DNA from: Papaver somniferum
Lineage: Eukaryota; Streptophyta; Magnoliopsida; Ranunculales; Papaveraceae
Assembly: GCF_003573695.1 (NCBI RefSeq)
Contig: NC_039358.1
Location: 99,014,117-99,078,116, forward strand
Direction of reading: 5' to 3'
DNA: 64,000 nt
This document shows positions 22,901-32,566 of the stretch, one piece after another. Made by a program: the position numbers and the translations under genes. The notes beneath the pieces are model-generated. The model was not told the DNA's origin. It was given only the letters and a program-made list of their open reading frames with translations, and ran no database searches. How positions within the stretch are numbered: the stretch's first letter is position 1; the number at the start of each line of letters is the position of its first letter.

Positions 22901-23821
22901 CTAGGTACATACTCGCACTGATGATAAGATTGCATTGATTCCTTGGCTCAAAACCTTCGGGTTTATCATAGCCTCATCTAATAATATCGCGAGAGGCGTT
23001 TACGCAGGGGAAGATAAAGAAAACGAAGTATAAAAGTAAAACTCATGGAACATTCGGCGAATATAAAGTGCTGGAATGTAAATAAGACTGGGATTTACGT
23101 GGTTCAGCACTAAGGCCTACATCCACGGGGTTGTTTCACTATGTACTTGATGATTACAGAGATAGTCGAGTGACTTTGGAGTTTACATAGATCTGTGTAT
23201 TGTAAAGGACAAACTTACACTCACAATCCTTCTCTCTCTCTCCTTCTCTCCCTCGTTTTTTCTATCCACTCACTCTTGGTGGAGAGAGGGTATTTATATG
23301 GCTAGAGTGTGGGACCCATTTCTGAGGGCCGTTAGAACCTTATCTTCTTGTGCTTTGTGTCCATCACGCGGAGGTCTTCGTTCATTGCTTGATCATGCAG
23401 AGTCATCCTCGTTCGTTCCATGGGCTGATCGACACGTACACTGCTCAGAGTGTTTAATGCGGGTGGTTGAGGCGCCTGCTCGTGTCAGACAAGTGTCTTC
23501 TGCCCCTGTCACGTCCATGTCAGTCGACCTTTTCTTCACCGTTGATCTTGGCTTCTTTTGGGGATGAGATAAAGTAACTCTTCGGGAGTTATTTGGTGCT
23601 CCGCAGTACATCGTGTTTTTGATACATCTCTTATCTTCTGCCCTTGGATTTATTCGAGAAAAGATCCGACATCCACGAGATGGGCTTCTTGGCTGTGGGC
23701 GTGTGTCATCATGTTTTGATGGCTTGGTCCGCATGCTCTCCACGTGTCTTCCTACATACACGTGTTTGATGGTGAAATATGTACACACAAAGTTGTACTC
23801 TTATGGTTTCAGTACTGCACA
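22793..23821 (-). repeat. 5' LTR of the gypsy element (about 1.03 kb)
   Basis: The inner end is fixed by the PBS at 22793. The outer end is proposed at 23821 because the reverse strand would then begin TGTGCAGTACTG and end TGTTCACA, giving TGTG...CACA termini. A reverse-strand TATA-like CATATAAATA lies at 23291-23300, followed by a CT/GA-rich leader at about 23220-23285. No matching 3' LTR exists in the window. The outer boundary is inferred. Confidence 0.6.
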
Positions 23822-24741
23822 TGCCCTAATAGCCCTACCGTTAATGGCATGGTGCGAGACATTAAAATCTATCGTAGATGAACTCAGTCATGGGTCAATC
23901 CATCGCTGTGGCCATCACCTGTATTTTTTCTTCGCTTGCTCGCTAATAAAGATTCTTTCTCAATTAAAAATAAAATAAAACCGTAACTTAAGTTGTAAGC
24001 CCTTATTTACTTTATCAGTAAAAGAAGGAAAAAAGAGCACCGGACACCTTTAAGCAAATTGTTTTTGATTTTGTCCAACCAATATTAGATTTCCCTTTTT
24101 AGCTAGGTTTAATTCCCTAGTTGGGTTTAGTTTCCTATCATATTCCATAGTCCGTTCTTGAATTCCAAATTTAATTTTGTTTCCTTTTCTTCTAAATTTT
24201 TTTATTTTTCCAACCAATCATACGTTGTCAAATGTCCTCACCAAAACGTTCGTTTCACAAAACTCAAAAAAATCTTATTTCGACCAATAAGAAGGGAGAG
24301 TTTCCTCACCGTTCAACGTGTGAGCTTTTTTTGTCTAGGCGTTTAAGTCTTTAGATATGTAAATAAGGATATTAACGTTGTTTAGGGCTTACATGGCGAA
24401 TTATGTGGCTGCTGTTTTAGAGAGTGGGTGTTAATAAATTAAGGATGCAATAGTTATTTCTTCGTTTAGGGCTTTGAACGCCTTTGAAGTTTGAACAGAA
24501 TATTAACGCTGTGTATTTCATTCAATATTTGTCGCCAACATATTGAATAATTTAAGGGTGACAATATTGGAGATTCTGGTGAAAGAAAAAGTGTCCGTTT
24601 ATGCGGGTATATGACCACATCAAGATCTATATTATCGTATTGTGAATATCATTTGCAATTAGATAGATATTGTTGTCCTTATTGTCATTGTGGATAAATC
24701 AGTTTTGCTAATTGTTTCTCAAATTTTCCTCTGAACCATAG

Positions 24742-24835
24742 ATTCATCGGTGTTTGGGAGGAGACAAGTATACTATGATCAATATGGTGGTGAAGCCTTC
24801 AAGTTTGCTGATAGTGAAGAAGAGCTTGCTGAAAG
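24742..24835 (+). pseudogene. Exon fragment of an E(z)-type histone methyltransferase
   Basis: Between an acceptor (ACCATAG, 24735-24741) and a donor (GAAAG|GTGAA) one frame reads DSSVFGRRQ, VYYDQYGGEA and FKFADSEEELAE. This matches the conserved N-terminal segment of plant E(z) proteins CURLY LEAF/SWINGER (VGRRRIYYDQ..GEALICSDSEEE), the catalytic subunit of Polycomb repressive complex 2, which methylates histone H3 lysine 27. Only one exon is present, with no SET domain, so it has no expected function here. It lies in the Helitron-like segment about 640 bases from the Rossmann-fold gene pieces. Confidence 0.6.
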
Positions 24836-25470
24836 GTGAAGATCAGATGTCGTGGTATGCAAATTTCAGTGACTTGCAGATTTTGTTGTTGTGCTGACTC
24901 TGACAGGAGGGATTTTTAGGAGGATTAACTCAGGCCTCTGGGACTGTTGAATATTATGAACGTTGCTTCTCTTCCATATACGCTAGTTTTGAGCTAATCC
25001 TTATATTGATCAAAGAAAAAATGTAGATTCCAGAACATCTGTTGGCGTCAACTTTTAAGCGGTAATTTTATTTTATTATGGAAATCTTGGCGGAAGAATC
25101 ATCCTCAAGTTTTTGTTCATTCTGCCCTCTCTGTCACTCACTTCAAATCGAATAATTTCACCCTTTTTTTTGTTGTTGGTATAGGGTTTCGACATCATGA
25201 ATTGTCTTTTGCGCCATAACTTTTATTATGAGTTTATTGTTTCTATGGATTAAATTGATAGGAAATTGCATAATTTTCTGGCCGTTTTGTAGGCATGTTA
25301 GGCATGAATCCTCATTGCAAGTGAATAAATTTTTTGTCGAACAAGGACTGGATTGTTCAAGCAACTAGCAATTTCTCACATTTTTTATAATGCACATAAT
25401 CAGATTGGGAAAGCAATGTTTCTATTTGATACATCTATTTGTTCCACTATCATTTATGTATTGTATGTAG

Positions 25471-25637
25471 GAACACCCAGATGTCAATATATGGACAAAT
25501 AATAATAAGTGGTTACCACGATGATTTGATAAAGGCCATAGTTCCGGCTTTATGGGCCCGGAAACACCGTATAAATGCCCCTACGTTATCTTTTGTGCTC
25601 CACCTTCTCCGAGCGCTGATTACTCTACTGATGTAAG
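25471..25637 (+). pseudogene. Rossmann-fold NAD(P)-binding protein, exon fragment 1
   Basis: After the acceptor TATGTAG, one frame reads GQIIISGYHDDLIKAIVPAL. After a frameshift near 25553 another reads GPETPYKCPYVIFCAPPS then PSADYSTDV, ending AAG|GTACTT. The phrase YVIFCAPPS..DY..DVR is characteristic of a plant family of NAD(P)-binding Rossmann-fold proteins (Arabidopsis At1g19690-like, recalled from memory). The frameshift and missing neighbours make it a pseudogene. Confidence 0.55.
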
Positions 25638-25852
25638 GTACTTTAATACTGGGAAGTTTCCTTATTAACATTTCAGGCTTAATCACTTTTGCTTCGTAGT
25701 ATTTTGGATTTATTAGTTGGAATTATGGCATTACAAGTCAAACAGAGGTCATGGTCTGTAATATAGGAACGTCAATAATATTAAACTAAAAAACATTTAG
25801 GACATATACTTTATCCATGTGGTCTTCACCCGTGCTTATAATATAATGTCAG

Positions 25853-25998
25853 ATGTAACTGCACTATTTACGTCGAATGGTGAAGGTTCATTTCTATTTA
25901 CGTCGAGTTGCCCAATATGTGAATGCACTGACCAACAACGTTACAACAATGAATCATTTGATGACGCGGTACATTATCCACGGTCTTTGCCTTTGACA
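25853..25998 (+). pseudogene. Rossmann-fold NAD(P)-binding protein, exon fragment 2
   Basis: After the acceptor TGTCAG, the frame reads VTALFTSNGEGSFLFTSS and later CECTDQQRYNNESFDD and PRSLPLT. The family has WNGEGSFLFTSSSA.YDC.D at this point, directly after the segment in exon fragment 1, so gene order and spacing (215-base intron) are kept. No coding continuation was found beyond about 26000. Probably captured together with fragment 1. Confidence 0.55.
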
Positions 25999-26169
25999 TA
26001 ATAAACAAAATGTATAATTGTTCCTATCTTTTAAGGTGTTTTCCAATAACGTTGTGGAGATGGTGCCAGTTGGTCGACTGATGTCCTTTCAAAGGCAGCA
26101 AAAGTGATGGCAGTTGGTTCACTTATCAAACAGAACAGTGGGTTTATTTGAACCGTCTGTAAAAGCAGC

Positions 26170-26400
26170 ATGAAAACCATCATCTCACATGAGGGTGCAA
26201 CCCGTTTCCTTGGAGTTAGCAGAGGATCACTTTTGGACCCCACCATGCAAAGAGATGTTGGAGATGGTTTTCATGGAGTTTGTTTTGGCGGTTGGTCAAA
26301 ACTTTTTGCTTATCAAAAGGTTATGGATTTTATGTTTCTTCAATTGAAAGTATACAAATGACGTCCATACATGGCTATTAAAGTTGCCCGGCTATCTGTT
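26170..26400 (+). other. Exon-like island of unknown origin
   Basis: Two overlapping frames stay open. One starts at 26170 (63 aa). Another reads VSLELAEDHFWTPPCKEMLE and then MVFMEFVLAVGQ. Composition looks gene-like, but I cannot assign a family. It may be a third captured piece, ending just before the MITE at 26422. Confidence 0.3.
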
Positions 26401-26421
26401 GGAGAATCATGAGATCACTAA

Positions 26422-26837
26422 GAGCATCTCTACCAGAAGGTGAGAGTCTTTTTTTTTTCTTTTGACACATAGGATTTTGGACCCCCATATAGATTAAATT
26501 CATCTCCAACAGTAGGTCCTATAAAGTTGGAAGGGTGTCAAAATAAATATGAAGGTCTTAGAAAAGTCTTATTTAGACCTTGTGAATGACCTCCATGTCA
26601 TCTTTTTGACTATTTTTTTAATTATGATTATTAACTAAATTTTGTTAAACCAATAAGAAAAAAGGAAATCATTTTTATCTTTATCCAAAAACCAAATTCT
26701 AAAACTAACACCCCACACTACTGGAGATGGTTCGTGAAAAATCATTACTCTTTTTACTACATGTATATAACCCCACAAATAAGGATCTAAATAAAAATTC
26801 TACATAGAATTAGTAGCACCCACTGTTGGAGATGCTC
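26422..26837. mobile_element. PIF/Harbinger-type MITE, 416 bp
   Basis: The left end is GAGCATCTCTACCAGAAGG. The right end reads GAGCATCTCCAACAGTGGG on the other strand. TAA is duplicated at 26419-26421 and 26838-26840. It is AT-rich and has no ORF. The ends resemble those of the MITE at 15777-16330 (GAGCA..C..CAGTGG), so the two may belong to related families. Confidence 0.8.
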
Positions 26838-26840
26838 TAA

Positions 26841-28140
26841 ATCTTTTGTTCTTCTCATACTCTGAGTCATCAGGATTCTTTTTTTTTTCTTTTTTTTTTA
26901 CTGCAATTATTCTCATTTTGTTGATCGCGAGACCTTGGAAGTGTATATTTTATCATGTTATCAGGTAATAACATACTAACAATAACATTTTTGTCCAGTT
27001 TATTATTTATTTTTTCCTGCACTTTTTCTCATTTTGTGTTTTGAAACCTTGAATGAATAAATAAATAACAAAATGCAACCTCTTGAAGAATTGTTTTGTT
27101 TTGTTGAAAAACCGGGCAGACTGTTGTAAGAAATATTAACTACAATAGGTCATTTCATTTAATGGTTTTTAGTTTCATACTAAGAAACTTTATTTATCTC
27201 AGTTTGAAAGCATATCATCGAATATTTCATTATGATATATATGTATTAAACAAAAACGAAAGAGCAAGTACAACTTTTAATAAACAACAACTCCAAACAC
27301 CTATTAGGAAAGACTTGGTAAAAAACGACAATGACCCCAATGTTGGTCAAATTGGGTAAACATAATGATGAAGTGGACGAGATTATGGAAAGGGATCCTG
27401 GCATGCCATTGTTCGTCGAGATACATGAAGACTACATAGTGTTTACCTATTAGTAAAGATTATAGATAACATGAGTATTTATTTTTAGACACACCGTTTT
27501 GCAAACATATCTCCGACAAGTATATTTTTTTAAATCTTTTCAAATCAAAAACCAATCATGACAATTTTAAACTAAATGAATGCTAATCTTACCATGGCGT
27601 TCTTTCATGGGGACCATCGCCCATCTTAGATAAGGCCTATTAAGCTGTTCATGGAACTACGCTTAAGTAGTAGTTCAAGAAATGTAATGCTGACAAGGTG
27701 CTACGTGAAACTGGATTCAACATAGTATTGTTACGTCGGACGATTTCTAAATCTCGACATGAATAAACCTATCTCTTTGATAACATTGCATGCACAATTC
27801 TTGCATTTGCATTTACATTTCTTTTCTTTTTTTTCTTTTGAAAATTGCATTTCACAAATCTGGAACGTCTTTCAAAACTTTTACAGATAAAGTCGTTGAA
27901 TAGGATGATTTGTTAATAAAAAAAAGGTTCGACAAAAAAAAAACGTGTAGTCATGTTCGATTGCAAATATATATAGGCATGTAAAATTAAATAACTTTGA
28001 TATTGTACATAAAATTTATACTTGCATTTAGGTTTATAACAACAAATATAAATCATCAAATCCTAGATACATAAACGGTATTAGAGTTCCCCATCGCTAT
28101 AAAAAAACAATTTAATCAAAGATTGTTAAAAAAAAACTCT
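26841..28140. other. AT-rich spacer within the Helitron-like element
   Basis: Homopolymer-rich DNA with one 65-codon ORF at 27162-27359 of no recognisable family. The last 90 bases before 28232 turn GC-rich (CCCACGGGCGCGGGGCGAAG), as in many plant Helitron 3' regions. Confidence 0.4.
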
Positions 28141-28232
28141 AAAGCATTTGCCCACGGGCGCGGGGCGAAGCCTCGCCACACTAACTTAGCCTATTCCACC
28201 GGTCTCGGTGCGTAGCACGAGTTACACACTAG

Positions 28233-28891
28233 TTAAAAATTAAAAATTAAATAAAAATCTCCGCGACGTTGAGTTAATCCGCTTCCCTCCAAAAACAAGG
28301 ATGTGCCCGTCTCTCCCTTGACCCAAGAAACGGGGGCCCTTTAGGAAGAATAATGTTGTCAATTCCATTTAGGGTGGTCAGATAAGGGGTATCCTATAAC
28401 TTTAATTAGACTTAAGACTACCCTTTTGCCTATAAAAATTATGTTACCGTTACAACAAGTGTTTTTTTATATCCTCCCTCCATAATTTTTTTCAAATGCA
28501 TTTGTTGCTGATTTTCGTTGATAATCGTCGATTATAGAAATTTTATAGCTTAGTCTCTCATATCTCGAAAATGTTTTATACAAAATAAGCATAAAGATTA
28601 AAGGATGAATCACATATCTCGAAAGTTGAATAACAAGTTCAAGAACAAAAATTACAAATCAATCTAGAGAGAAGTAATTTAGACGAAGATTCTCCAAGAC
28701 CAACGACGAGAATGATAATATAAGTGGTTCCTTAAAAACATATTCGTGTATTATTTTTTTTATTGATTTTGAAGGTTATATATATATTAATAGTCAGCAC
28801 TGCTTAGTTGATGAATGTCATGCCAACTATTGATGATGTTCTTCAAAATATATAGTGCAGTACCGACTGTAAGTAGCTAGCCCCAAAAAAT
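28233..28891. other. Unassigned spacer
   Basis: Between the Helitron 3' end and the Sirevirus-like LTR. There are no ORFs above 60 codons and no termini seen. The tract CCCCAAAAAAT lies directly before the LTR start. Confidence 0.4.
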
Positions 28892-29667
28892 TGTTAGAGC
28901 ATTATTTGGTTGAACCCACAACGCATCGGTATGTCAAGGTTGGTTGTCATTTTTAAGTATCAAAACTCATAAGTCGTTTGATCAGATTACTAGAGTCAAC
29001 TTCGTTAAGTTAGACTAGGAAGTCTAGAAATGTTAAGAAAACAAGTATTACTCTGAAGACCTGAAGATTCCGAACAAATATCGACATCAACGATGACATC
29101 ATCCTTCCACTTGAGGTTAGTAATACATGACTTGACTTGTTTTCACTTATATATCTTAAGCTTTCAAGTCGTTTTTGATTATTACATAACATGCGAAGTT
29201 ATATACATAAAACTCTAGTATAAGAGACTTGATCATCATATTGTGATCAAAGTGTCTAGGAACAATATATCAATAATGGTGAGTGCTTTATATTGGTATA
29301 TTGAATTACAAAGTATAAGATACTTGACCATCATATTGTGATCAAAGTGTCTATGAACAATATATCAATAATGGTGAGTGTTTTATATTGGTATATTGAA
29401 TTACAAAGTATAATGCTTATTTTTTGAACTTCGTAATTGCAACATCAACATAATCTTTGTAACCCGTTACTAGATTATGTAGTGAACATAGGTTTGATTT
29501 CATACCTAGAAAACTATGTATAATTACATGAGTTTAAGGAAGTAGACGTACAAACTTGTTTCGTAGTTGAAAGGAAATCAAGAGGATTGAAGGTTCGATT
29601 TTCATTGAAGATATTAAGGTTGATTATACAAGGAACCAAGATAAAACCGATTCTAGCTTATGTTGGG
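28892..29667 (+). repeat. Sirevirus-like LTR A, left part
   Basis: It starts TGTTAGAGCATTATTTGGTTG and matches the starts of the LTRs at 38315 and 59454 over several hundred bases (GTTGAACCCAC, GGTATGTCAAG..TTGGTTGTCAT, CATCCTTCC..CTTGAGGTTAGTAAT). It is interrupted at 29668 by a solo LTR and resumes at 32567. The ORF at 29010-29192 on the reverse strand is incidental. Confidence 0.75.
29227..29416. repeat. 95-base tandem duplication in LTR A
   Basis: The unit starting ACTTGATCATCATATTGTG is present twice (29227-29321 and 29322-29416), with a few substitutions. It also contains the inverted repeat TGATCA..TGATCA. Confidence 0.85.
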
Positions 29668-29668
29668 T

Positions 29669-29738
29669 GTAACACTCCGAGTTCCGGACCAGGATCAAAC
29701 CCATATAGAGATCCGAACTCGGAGCGTTACGGGACGGA
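29669..29738. repeat. Inverted repeat at the solo LTR start
   Basis: GTAACACTCCGAGTTCCGG is followed about 30 bases later by CCGAACTCGGAGCGTTACGG, its near-perfect reverse complement. The stem is about 17 bp with one or two mismatches. Confidence 0.8.
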
Positions 29739-30389
29739 AGAGACTCATGCATATATTATATTATATATATTTATTTCAACATACACAACAACATGAATTT
29801 AATTTAATAGGAAATGAATTCACTAACAACATCCTGTACATAACATTTTAGATGTGATTACATAACTTAACCTTTTTAACATGAATTTAAACATATGAAT
29901 CCGCTAATCATTTGTAACAACATTTTCAACAAACTTATTATTTCAAATTACATTTCAATCAATACAATAAAGCAATATAATAACTAAACTAACTTCATAG
30001 GTTTCACTTCCAACTTCTATAAATCTACGAGGAATGTCAATTGGGGTGAGACGCTAAAGATGCGAAGAAATATCAAACATACAACAAGAAACTTTGCACA
30101 ACTTAGAGGATCCAATTATATGTTCAATAACTAAGCTCAAAATATCAATAATATTTCAGACAAATAATCCAACTTACGATTCAATAAATCATTGATTCAC
30201 AACACAATTATGTTTTTAACAATTCGTCCATTTTAATTTAACACATCAATTCACAATTCATCCATTTAAGTTTCAACACATGAGTTCATAACACCAATTA
30301 TTTTTCCAACAAATCATTTAATCTAAATTTCAACACATGATTCATAAATTAGTATTGTCACAACAAACCATGAGTTCACGGTACGAATA

Positions 30390-30605
30390 TCTTGGTTCGT
30401 ACACCCACCTATCGTTTACCGGCCTGGACAGCCGCCATCGATGGACAGGAACAAAAGTTCCTATTCGTATCATACCCATTTGTTCTCGGGGATCATTACC
30501 CATTTCATTTTCGTTATCCGGCACGAAAAACCGCCATCGGTGGTCAGGAAACACAAGTTCCTACATGGGTATCATCACCCATTTAACTCGGGGATCATTA
30601 CCCGC
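30390..30605. repeat. Imperfect duplication of about 118 bases, GGGGATCATTACCC core
   Basis: CCGCCATCGATGGACAGGAA..AAGTTCCTA..CTCGGGGATCATTACCC is repeated as CCGCCATCGGTGGTCAGGAA..AAGTTCCTA..CTCGGGGATCATTACCC. It lies in the solo LTR and is GC-richer than its surroundings. Confidence 0.75.
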
Positions 30606-31536
30606 CGTTAGCATGAAACCATATTCCGTATAATGGTAAAACATGAACTCATTTATAAATTTTAAATCATTTTTACAAACAATGCAAGCAACCATGGCTT
30701 AACAATATATAACAAACAACATGAGTTTCTTTTGAGCATTTATGCAAACAAGCTACTACACACATTTTATAGCATGCATCTCAAGGTGATTGATTTATTT
30801 GATCTGCCTAAAATTTTAAGATAATATATATATCTCATAAACAAACACATATCCAAAATTCACCGTAAACTAACGGCTCAAACAAATGATAATGATTTTA
30901 TATTATCATCCTAAAAACTGGGAAGTTTACATGTCATTACCAAATAATTCATATTAAATTCACAATAATCAGGAATTTAGCAAATCCAATTCCATATAAA
31001 ACATAATTCATAAAACTAAAACTTTCATCAAGACTACACATCATTTTAAAATCATTAAGATTTACCTAAATCAATCAAAAACATGATAAAGCTTATATGT
31101 CCAGAAATTTCAGCAATCATCATCTATATTAATACAAACATTCAACGATAAATTTACGGTGGATTATTCTCATATTTTAACCAGTGATACCCAATCATAT
31201 CATCCATCAAAATAACAAGCTTGATCATTAATCCAATATACATAGTTCTGCTAATAAATTTCTTAAACCTAACAATACAAAATCATACAAGAAAACACAT
31301 GAAGAAAAACACCAAAAGATAAAAGGACTAGCATTCTACCTTAATTCCATTCATCATTTACTGATTTTGAACAATAAATCTTTCTCCTCAAGAACCCCAG
31401 ATCAAATTCATCTTCTTCCTCTCCATAGCTTTCTTCTCTGAAAATCTCTAGCCTTTTGGTTTTCTAATATCTAAATTCTCTCTCCCAAAATCTAATATAA
31501 AACCTGCACTAATATTAATAATAATAATAATAATAT

Positions 31537-32346
31537 ACCGTCCATCTTTGTTATGACTGAACGCGATTCCATCCTCTGGCAATGCAACAAGAAACCTCAT
31601 GCACAAGACTACCTTAAAGATATCCCGGTGCAAGGCCTTAACCAAACTATCGGACCTCGACAATTCAGGTCAATGCTCCAATATAGGTTAGGTATTCCCC
31701 TTTTTGCTGAGGATATCAGTTGTTCTTGTTGTAAGAGAATTATGGATCGTTTTGGCGATCACGCAATTCATTGTGCGAGCGAAGTGGGCTTGAAGTACCG
31801 CCATGACATGGTACGAGATCTGTTTGCAGAGTTATGTTATAAGGCAGGGGTAGCTGCCAGAAAAGAAGTGTCCTTTGGCCCTACATCGGCTAGGAACACC
31901 CCTCTTAAACCGGCGGACATCATGGTATATAACTGGAAAAGCGGGCGAGACGTATGCTTCGACGTCACCAGTGTTTCACCTTTTTCAAAAGGGGGTAACC
32001 GTGCTTTTACTCCCGGTCATGCCATATCTGCTGATATCACCCGTAAACGCAACAAATACGCTGACCTATGTTCGTCCCATGGATGTGGATTTGGTGTTCT
32101 AGCATTCACAACTCTAGGAGAATTGAGTGATGATATTATTACTCTTTTGAAAAGATTGAAGAACTGCATGGCTAGCCATGATGTCAACAACAATTTGGGC
32201 AGTTTCCTGTTTCATATGTTGGGTATCATTATTCAGAAAGGTATCGAGGCGCAACTTGTGGCGCGTCTCCCGGCCAAATCTTTGTAAATTACTTATATTT
32301 TTATTTCTTAATAAAAGCCTTCGTGGTCCCCTTTCATAGTAAAAAG
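31537..32346 (+). mobile_element. 5'-truncated non-LTR retroelement in a TAA microsatellite
   Basis: A compact insert of about 810 bases is bounded by TAA/AAT microsatellites on both sides (about 31516-31536 and 32347-32368). It contains the 3' end of a reading frame, a short 3' UTR with AATAAA (32310-32315) and no poly(A) tail other than the TAA run. This fits target-primed insertion into an existing microsatellite, with 5' truncation of a LINE-like element. The surrounding DNA is the solo LTR. Confidence 0.6.
31553..32287 (+). CDS. C-terminal restriction-like-endonuclease-type domain of a non-LTR retroelement
   Basis: The uninterrupted 244-codon frame has a zinc-knuckle-like C57-x2-C60-x9-H70-x3-C74, then R83-H84, then KPAD (119-122), and Asp137 fourteen residues after Asp122. 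R2/R4-group non-LTR elements have the same order in their REL endonuclease: a CCHC finger, RH, then (R/K)PD-x12-14-D. The endonuclease would nick target DNA for target-primed reverse transcription. No reverse transcriptase is present upstream, and the frame is open up to the TAA microsatellite. The first ATG is therefore unlikely to be a true start, and the ORF is the tail of a longer protein. The role is inferred from motif order; similar orphan domains are common in plant gene predictions. Confidence 0.65.
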   Translation: MTERDSILWQCNKKPHAQDYLKDIPVQGLNQTIGPRQFRSMLQYRLGIPLFAEDISCSCCKRIMDRFGDHAIHCASEVGLKYRHDMVRDLFAELCYKAGVAARKEVSFGPTSARNTPLKPADIMVYNWKSGRDVCFDVTSVSPFSKGGNRAFTPGHAISADITRKRNKYADLCSSHGCGFGVLAFTTLGELSDDIITLLKRLKNCMASHDVNNNLGSFLFHMLGIIIQKGIEAQLVARLPAKSL

Positions 32347-32566
32347 TAATAATAATAATAATAATAATCAACATTTATTATTTTCTTTATTTACTTACTA
32401 AAACTAAAATTAGGTGACTATTTACAACCATAGCATGTAGCTTTTCTAGTTCAAACAACCAAGCTAGACTAAGGCAAAGGAAACAACTTAGACCACATGG
32501 TTAGCTAATTAATGGGGTAAAATTCGACCCAAAACTGTAAATAAAAATACTGGCTTTTACATTGGG

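Larger units (their letters stand above)
23995..28232 (+). mobile_element. Helitron-like element carrying gene fragments
   Basis: The 3' end is well supported. The GC-rich stem CTCGGTGC-GTA-GCACGAG (28204-28221) is followed by TTACACACTAG at 28222-28232, so it ends in CTAG before a T, as Helitrons do. The 5' end is only a guess. Around 23990-24040 the sequence (CTTATTTACTTTATCAG, then AAAGAAGGAAAAAAGAGCAC) resembles the AT-rich start of plant Helitrons, but no clean TC start next to an A was seen. The interior holds exon-like fragments of at least two unrelated genes and a MITE, and no Rep/helicase, so it would be non-autonomous. Confidence 0.5.
29668..32561. mobile_element. Solo LTR nested in LTR A, TSD TTGGG
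   Basis: It begins TGTAACACTCCGAGTTCC and ends GGCTTTTACA, and the 5-bp TTGGG is present on both sides (29663-29667 and 32562-32566). No PBS, PPT or pol is seen, so this is a solo LTR or a small LTR-only element. TGTAAC starts are common in plant gypsy LTRs. The span of 2.9 kb includes a secondary insertion at about 31537-32346, leaving about 2.05 kb. A near-duplicate block lies at about 30390-30605. The ORF at 30337-30633 runs over that block and is not considered a gene. Confidence 0.85.

Noticed and set aside
23298..23978. ORFs of 89-131 aa on both strands
   Set aside because: They lie in the gypsy LTR and its flank and overlap one another on opposite strands without recognisable domains.
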